From: Sphingomonas hankyongi
GTDB lineage: Bacteria; Pseudomonadota; Alphaproteobacteria; Sphingomonadales; Sphingomonadaceae
Length of the DNA stretch: 64,000 nucleotides
Direction of reading: 5' to 3'
NCBI RefSeq assembly: GCF_023516575.1
Contig: NZ_JAMGBE010000002.1
Location: forward strand, 62,001 to 126,000
Shown here: positions 60,019 to 64,000 of the stretch, one piece after another
How positions within the stretch are numbered: the stretch's first letter is position 1
Layout of the letters: each line of letters starts with the position of its first letter
Notes under the pieces: generated by a model
Databases searched by the model: none
What the model was told of the DNA's origin: nothing
The model's input: the letters and a program-made list of their open reading frames with translations, nothing else
Translations under genes and position numbers: made by a program

Positions 60019-61506
60019 GTGGACGCCTCGTCGAGCGCCGATTCTGTAGACCGCGAGATCGAGCTCAAGCTTGAGCTCGACGCCGCCGAAGTGGAGCGCC
60101 TGCTGGAACAGCTGGCCCCGCGCGGTGCTTCAGCGGTGCCGCAGACCACCGTCTATTACGATACGCCCGCTGCGGTTCTCAGGAAGCATGGCTTTACCCT
60201 GCGTGTGCGCCAGACCCGCGATCGCTTCGTCCAGACGGTGAAGCCGACGACCGACAGTGCGGGCCTGCTTTCACGGGCGGAGTACGAAACCGAAATCTCG
60301 TCGATTGACCCCGATCTTGCGGCGCTCTCGGACAGTCCACTCAGCCATCTCGTGAAGGACGGCCAGCTCGATGACCTCAAGGCCGTCACGCGGTCGGAAG
60401 TGAAACGAACCAGTTGGGTCCTCGAAGTGGGAGGAAGCAGGATACAGGCCGATCTCGACCAGGGATCGATCGCCTCGCATGGCCATTCGCAGGAATTCGC
60501 TGAGCTTGAACTCGAGCTCCTGTCGGGCGATCCAGCCTGCCTCCTGCGTGCTGCGAAGGATGTGGCGGAACGGGTTCCGGTGCGCCTCGGAGTGCTGACG
60601 AAGGCCGACCGGGGCGCGTTGGTCGGATCGGGCGCTTTGAGGAAGATCGCCAAGGCGGCGCCGGTCCATGTCCGCGACGACATGTCCATCGCGGAGGCCT
60701 TCGAGACGATCCTGCACGCTTGCCTGAAACAATATCGACGTAACGAGCCTCTGGTCCTCGCCAAGCGCAAGAAGGACGCGTTGCATCAGGCGCGCGTCGC
60801 GATGCGGCGCCTGCGGTCGGCCTTCACGCTCTTCAAGCCCGCCATTTCCGATGTCGAATATCAATTCCTGCGCGAAGAATTGCGCTGGTTTAGCGGCCAG
60901 CTGGGCGAGGCGCGCAACCTTGACGTCTATCTGGAACGTGAACTGTCCGACAAAGATCGCGAGGCGCTCATTGTTCGGCGCGACCAGGCCTACGATCATG
61001 TCCTCGCCGCGATGGACTCCCAGCGTTTCCGGCTGCTGTTGATAGAGCTCGTCGGCTGGGCCGCGTTCGGAACGTGGCGCAAGACCCGCAACGCCGCCAA
61101 GCCCGTCGAGGATTATGCGGCGCATCGCCTCAACCGGCTGTGGAGTTCCATCGAGCATGTCGGACGGCACGTCGCCGACCTCGATGAGGAAACGCGCCAC
61201 GAGCTTCGCATCCAGGTCAAGAAGATGCGCTACGCCATCGAATTCCTTCGGGACCTTTATCCTGCCGCCACGCGGGCCGAGAAGAGCTTCGGTGGTGCGG
61301 TCGAAGACCTTCAGGAGAGCTTGGGCAAGCTCAACGACCTGGCGACGGCGAGAACGCTCGGCGTGCCCCAGGGAGACGAGAATTGGCTCATCGGCTCACC
61401 GGATGAGCGGCCGCTGATCAGGGAAGCAGAGCGCGCCTTCAACGATCTCGAAGGCGTGGGGCCTTTCTGGCGAGAAGCGCATAAGGCCGATTCCGGCGAA
61501 GCCTGA
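60019..61506 (+). CDS. CYTH-CHAD domain protein
   Basis: A 495-residue protein combining an N-terminal CYTH triphosphate-tunnel domain (ExExK as EIELK at about residues 13-17, then TTVYYDTP and LRVRQTRDRFVQTVK) and a C-terminal CHAD helical domain (from about 225: HQARVAMRRLRSAFTLF, RNLDVYL, HELRIQVKKMRYAIEFL). CYTH enzymes hydrolyse tripolyphosphate; CHAD binds polyphosphate through conserved His and Arg residues. The GTG at 60019 is the first plausible start after the divergent Nudix gene, but lacks a good ribosome site; GGTTG-CAA-CAACC (60003-60015) lies just before it. Confidence 0.88.
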   Translation: MDASSSADSVDREIELKLELDAAEVERLLEQLAPRGASAVPQTTVYYDTPAAVLRKHGFTLRVRQTRDRFVQTVKPTTDSAGLLSRAEYETEISSIDPDLAALSDSPLSHLVKDGQLDDLKAVTRSEVKRTSWVLEVGGSRIQADLDQGSIASHGHSQEFAELELELLSGDPACLLRAAKDVAERVPVRLGVLTKADRGALVGSGALRKIAKAAPVHVRDDMSIAEAFETILHACLKQYRRNEPLVLAKRKKDALHQARVAMRRLRSAFTLFKPAISDVEYQFLREELRWFSGQLGEARNLDVYLERELSDKDREALIVRRDQAYDHVLAAMDSQRFRLLLIELVGWAAFGTWRKTRNAAKPVEDYAAHRLNRLWSSIEHVGRHVADLDEETRHELRIQVKKMRYAIEFLRDLYPAATRAEKSFGGAVEDLQESLGKLNDLATARTLGVPQGDENWLIGSPDERPLIREAERAFNDLEGVGPFWREAHKADSGEA

Positions 61507-61507
61507 G

Positions 61508-61540
61508 AAAAAGGGCCGGCGGATCGCTCCGCCGGCCCTT
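61508..61540 (-). terminator. Strong intrinsic terminator between CYTH-CHAD and BI-1 genes
   Basis: A perfect 13-bp stem (61511-61523 with 61528-61540) closes a TCGC tetraloop. On the minus strand it is followed by TTTTTCTC (61512-61505), so it terminates the BI-1 gene, whose stop is 24 bases upstream. On the plus strand it follows the CYTH-CHAD stop by a few bases but is trailed only by CCCCGTTTCG. Confidence 0.92.
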
Positions 61541-61563
61541 CCCCGTTTCGTTATGCGGAGCGT

Positions 61564-62307
61564 CTAGCGGCGTTGCCCCATGAAGCTCAGCAGGAACTGG
61601 AACATGTTGATGAAGTCCAGGTACAGCTGCAGCGCACCCATGATCACCGTCTTGCCCACCATGTCCGTGCCCTGCACGTAGAAATAGAGGCTCTTGATCC
61701 GCTGCGTGTCGTAGGCGGTCAGGCCGGCGAACAGCAGCACGCCGATCGCGCTGATCGCGAGAGCCATCGCGCTCGACTGCAGGAACAGGTTGATGAGCAT
61801 CGCCACCAGCAGGCCGACGACGCCCATGATCAGGAACGTGCCGAGACCGCTGAGGTCGCGCTTGGTGGTGTAACCGTAGAGGCTCAGCCCCGTGTAAGCG
61901 GCGGCTGTCGCGAAGAAGGTCTGAGCGATCGAAACGCCGGTATAGGCCAGGAACAGGGTCGACATCGACAGGCCCATCAGGCCGGCGAACGCCCAGAAGA
62001 GCAGCTGAAGCGTGCCCGTGGACATCCGGTTCATTCCGAAGCTCATCGCGAAGACGATCGCCAGCGGCGACAGCGTCACGATCCACCCCAGTCCGCTCAG
62101 GCCGCCGTTGGCGCCTACCAGCACCTGCCCCGCATAAGGAGCGAACAGCAGGGCGATGATGCCCGTCAGCAGCACGCCGGAAGCCATGTAGTTGTAAACC
62201 GAAAGCATATAGGACCGAAGGCCCGCGTCGCGGGCGGCGCGCGGAACACCGACCGTAGCGGTCGTGGTGTTCACACCGGTCGTTTGCGGGTCTTGCCAAT
62301 TGGCCAT
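61564..62307 (-). CDS. Bax inhibitor-1/YccA family membrane protein
   Basis: A 247-residue integral inner-membrane protein with seven predicted helices, of the BI-1/YbhL/YccA family: LRSYMLSVYNYMASGVLLTG near the start, TFFATAAAYTGLSLYGYTTKRDLS in the middle, AGLTAYDTQRIKSLY and the end LYLDFINMFQFLL. Family members form pH-sensitive Ca2+ leak channels or modulate FtsH; the aspartates of the sensor pair are candidates in TAYDTQ and LYLDF. Single-gene transcript bounded by the terminator. Confidence 0.92.
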   Translation of the reverse strand: MANWQDPQTTGVNTTTATVGVPRAARDAGLRSYMLSVYNYMASGVLLTGIIALLFAPYAGQVLVGANGGLSGLGWIVTLSPLAIVFAMSFGMNRMSTGTLQLLFWAFAGLMGLSMSTLFLAYTGVSIAQTFFATAAAYTGLSLYGYTTKRDLSGLGTFLIMGVVGLLVAMLINLFLQSSAMALAISAIGVLLFAGLTAYDTQRIKSLYFYVQGTDMVGKTVIMGALQLYLDFINMFQFLLSFMGQRR

Positions 62308-62392
62308 CGTTTCTCCTCTCGCGCGGGCGAAGGGCCCGTCGCTAAGGCTGATATATCGTGGATGCGCAGGGGCGATTCAAGCGAATCCGGAC

Positions 62393-63526
62393 ATGACCGC
62401 CCCGCCATTGCCTCTCTCCTCCCAAGGTGACACACTCTCGGATGAGTTCTCGTGGAGGGGCAACCTGTTCCATCGGGTCATCAAAACGGCGTTGCTGTTG
62501 CTCGCTCTGCTCGTCCTCGCGCCCGCCCAGGGCGCGGTGCCGCAAGGGGCGGATCGGATCGTTGCCGTGGGGGACCTTCACGGCGATTACGACGCGTGGA
62601 TCGCCATTGCGCGCGCGGCCGGCCTGATCGACGCCCAGAACCGCTGGACCGGCGGCAAGACGACGCTGGTGCAGCTAGGAGACATTGCCGACCGCGGCCC
62701 GGACTCCCTCAAGATCATCCACAATTTGCAGCAGCTCCAGCGCGATGCACCGAAGAAAGGCGGGCGAGTCGTCGTCGTTCTCGGCAACCACGAAGCCATG
62801 AACCTGCTCGGCGACCTGCGCTACGTGACGCCGCAGGAATTCGCAGCCTTTGCGGACAATAAGTCCGTTGCCCGCCGCGAACGCATCTACATGGCCAACC
62901 GCCAGAAGCTTGAAGACGCTGCTCACCAAGTCGACCCCAATCTAAAGCCTTCACAAGTCCGCGATCAGTGGCTGGCGCAGACGCCACTCGGCTGGGTCGA
63001 GCATCGCGCCGCGTGGAGTCCCTCCGGCGACATCGGTCGCTGGGCGGCTGCGAACCCTGCCGCGATCAAGATCGGGAGCACCGTCTTCGTGCACGGTGGC
63101 TTGAGCGCGGAATATGCGGCGATCGGCATCGACGAGATCAATCGCCGCGTGGCTGCCGCAATGTCTTCGGCGGACCTGAGTCCGACATCGGTTCTCAACG
63201 ATCCGCTTGGCCCGCTCTGGTACCGCGGCCTCGTGACGCGCGATCCGAAGGTCGATCCCGACGGCGCCGCCGCCGCTGCGGTGAAGCCCCGCCCGCCTTT
63301 GGACCAGGAAATTGCGTCGGTCCTCACGGCGACCGGCGCCAAGCGCATCGTCGTCGGCCACACGCCGTCGCTCCAGGGCATCATCGTCAGCAACGACGGT
63401 CGGCTGGTCCGGATCGATACCGGCATTTCGCGCTACTATGGGGGGCCGCTCAGCTATCTCGAGATCGTCGGCGACCGCCTCGTCCCCCACACCGTTCCCC
63501 GACCGCCACAGGGAGCCGCAAGATGA
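62393..63526 (+). CDS. Shewanella-like (Slp) metallophosphatase
   Basis: A 377-residue PPP-superfamily calcineurin-like phosphatase. The metal-binding motifs are VGDLHGDYDAW (about 59-69), GDIADRGPDS, LGNHEAMNL, HGGLS and VGHTPSLQG. A hydrophobic segment (about 31-47, ending APAQGA) suggests an exported or membrane-anchored protein. The start at 62393 gives a rather long 30-residue lead before this segment. Substrates may be phosphotyrosine or phosphoserine proteins or small phosphates. Its stop overlaps the next gene by 4 bases (ATGA). Confidence 0.87.
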   Translation: MTAPPLPLSSQGDTLSDEFSWRGNLFHRVIKTALLLLALLVLAPAQGAVPQGADRIVAVGDLHGDYDAWIAIARAAGLIDAQNRWTGGKTTLVQLGDIADRGPDSLKIIHNLQQLQRDAPKKGGRVVVVLGNHEAMNLLGDLRYVTPQEFAAFADNKSVARRERIYMANRQKLEDAAHQVDPNLKPSQVRDQWLAQTPLGWVEHRAAWSPSGDIGRWAAANPAAIKIGSTVFVHGGLSAEYAAIGIDEINRRVAAAMSSADLSPTSVLNDPLGPLWYRGLVTRDPKVDPDGAAAAAVKPRPPLDQEIASVLTATGAKRIVVGHTPSLQGIIVSNDGRLVRIDTGISRYYGGPLSYLEIVGDRLVPHTVPRPPQGAAR

Positions 63527-64000
63527 AAGCAGCTTTGTGGGCGGCGCTGGCCGCTTTCATGAGCGTCCCGGCTCTTGCCGGACCGGCGACGCCTTTGTTT
63601 TCGGCCGACACGCCGATCAGGATCACGATCAAGGGACCGATCACCGCGCTCACGTCGAACCGATCGAACGCTCAGCGAGCCGGAACGCTGACCGTCACCG
63701 GCACGCAGGAGAGCTATCCGATCATGCTCTCGGTGCGCGGGATCACCCGGCGGCAGGGCGACGTCTGCCAGTTTCCGCCGCTCCGCGTCGACTTCCCCCA
63801 GCATCCCGCAGCGGGCTCGCTCTTCGCCGGCCAGCGCCGCCTCAAGCTGGTGACCCATTGCCGGCGCAACGAGGACTTCCAGCAGAAGGTGCTCCTCGAA
63901 TATGCAGCCTACCGCCTCTATAATCTCATGACGCCGCTGAGCTTCAGGGCTCGTCTCGCCAACATCGACTATGTCGACGAAGACGGACGGCCTTACATTT
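63523..64000 (+). CDS. Hypothetical exported protein, 5' part
   Basis: The gene runs off the right edge; 159 codons are visible. A Sec signal (MKAALWAALAAFMSVPALAG) is followed by a beta-rich region with RAGTLTVTGTQESYPIML and a cysteine-bearing segment (VCQFPPLRVDFP, then LKLVTHCRRNEDF), then a helical segment LLEYAAYRLYNLMTPLSFRARL. I do not recognise a family with confidence; the last part recalls the opening of CotH-kinase-like proteins, but the catalytic region is outside the window. Its ATG overlaps the phosphatase stop, so the two are translationally coupled. Confidence 0.7.
   Translation, partial: MKAALWAALAAFMSVPALAGPATPLFSADTPIRITIKGPITALTSNRSNAQRAGTLTVTGTQESYPIMLSVRGITRRQGDVCQFPPLRVDFPQHPAAGSLFAGQRRLKLVTHCRRNEDFQQKVLLEYAAYRLYNLMTPLSFRARLANIDYVDEDGRPYI

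Overview
The window is ordinary chromosomal DNA of a GC-rich alphaproteobacterium, most likely a sphingomonad (Sphingomonadales). The evidence is a free-standing F1 ATP synthase operon (atpHAGDC without F0 genes) lying near priA, a LOV-HTH photoreceptor resembling EL222 of Erythrobacter, the alphaproteobacterial cell-cycle proteins CpdR and DUF1013/TrcR, a tonB-exbB-exbD-exbD cluster, an orphan cpaF, and SapC and DUF1192 proteins. I see no insertion sequence, phage gene, integrase, CRISPR array, rRNA or plasmid function. No gene-free stretch exceeds about 200 bases.

Layout. 1-5.1 kb (minus): the N-terminus of a Tat-exported oligoendopeptidase, then an aldo/keto reductase, a DUF167 protein and an emrAB efflux pair controlled by a MarR repressor with its operator inside the promoter. 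5.1-11.1 kb: tRNA-Gly(CCC), glmU-glmS, a strong terminator, and tonB-exbB-exbD-exbD. 11.2-15 kb: a pterin pair (PTR1-like reductase and folB), then DUF1285, a Nudix CoA pyrophosphatase and the CCA-adding enzyme. 14.8-18 kb (minus): the LOV-HTH regulator, two small unknown proteins and a GGDEF-EAL protein. 18-22.6 kb: parC, a LysR regulator facing two very small unknown ORFs behind a structured leader, and purC. 22.6-27.7 kb: priA, then a minus-strand block of DUF1203, ada and a CPBP protease.

27.8-34.5 kb holds the atp operon, which carries a small four-cysteine gene between atpD and atpC, followed by cpaF. 34.5-40.8 kb: an exported methyltransferase, tRNA-Val(GAC), cpdR, an N-formylglutamate amidohydrolase-like gene, sapC, a DEAD-box helicase and yghU. 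40.8-49.2 kb: tgt and the xseB-ispA-coaD-ppi-queA cluster, with a TSUP transporter and a sulfotransferase on the opposite strand between tgt and queA; then DUF1013/trcR, a quinone oxidoreductase and DUF1192. 49.3-64 kb: clpA, a class II amidotransferase, a PLP enzyme, DUF2147, a small K+ channel, NAD-formate dehydrogenase, an M28 peptidase, a GST, a dienelactone hydrolase, a Nudix hydrolase, a CYTH-CHAD protein, a BI-1 membrane protein, a Shewanella-like phosphatase and a truncated unknown gene.

I found no large undescribed multi-gene system. The parts that look least explained are small: the leader-plus-mini-ORF locus beside the LysR gene (21.2-21.8 kb), a sense-oriented terminator with a competing hairpin just upstream of atpH (27.8 kb), the four-cysteine protein inside the atp operon (32.4 kb), a perfect operator-like palindrome before the CPBP gene (26.1 kb), and the light-sensor/c-di-GMP neighbourhood (14.8-17.9 kb).
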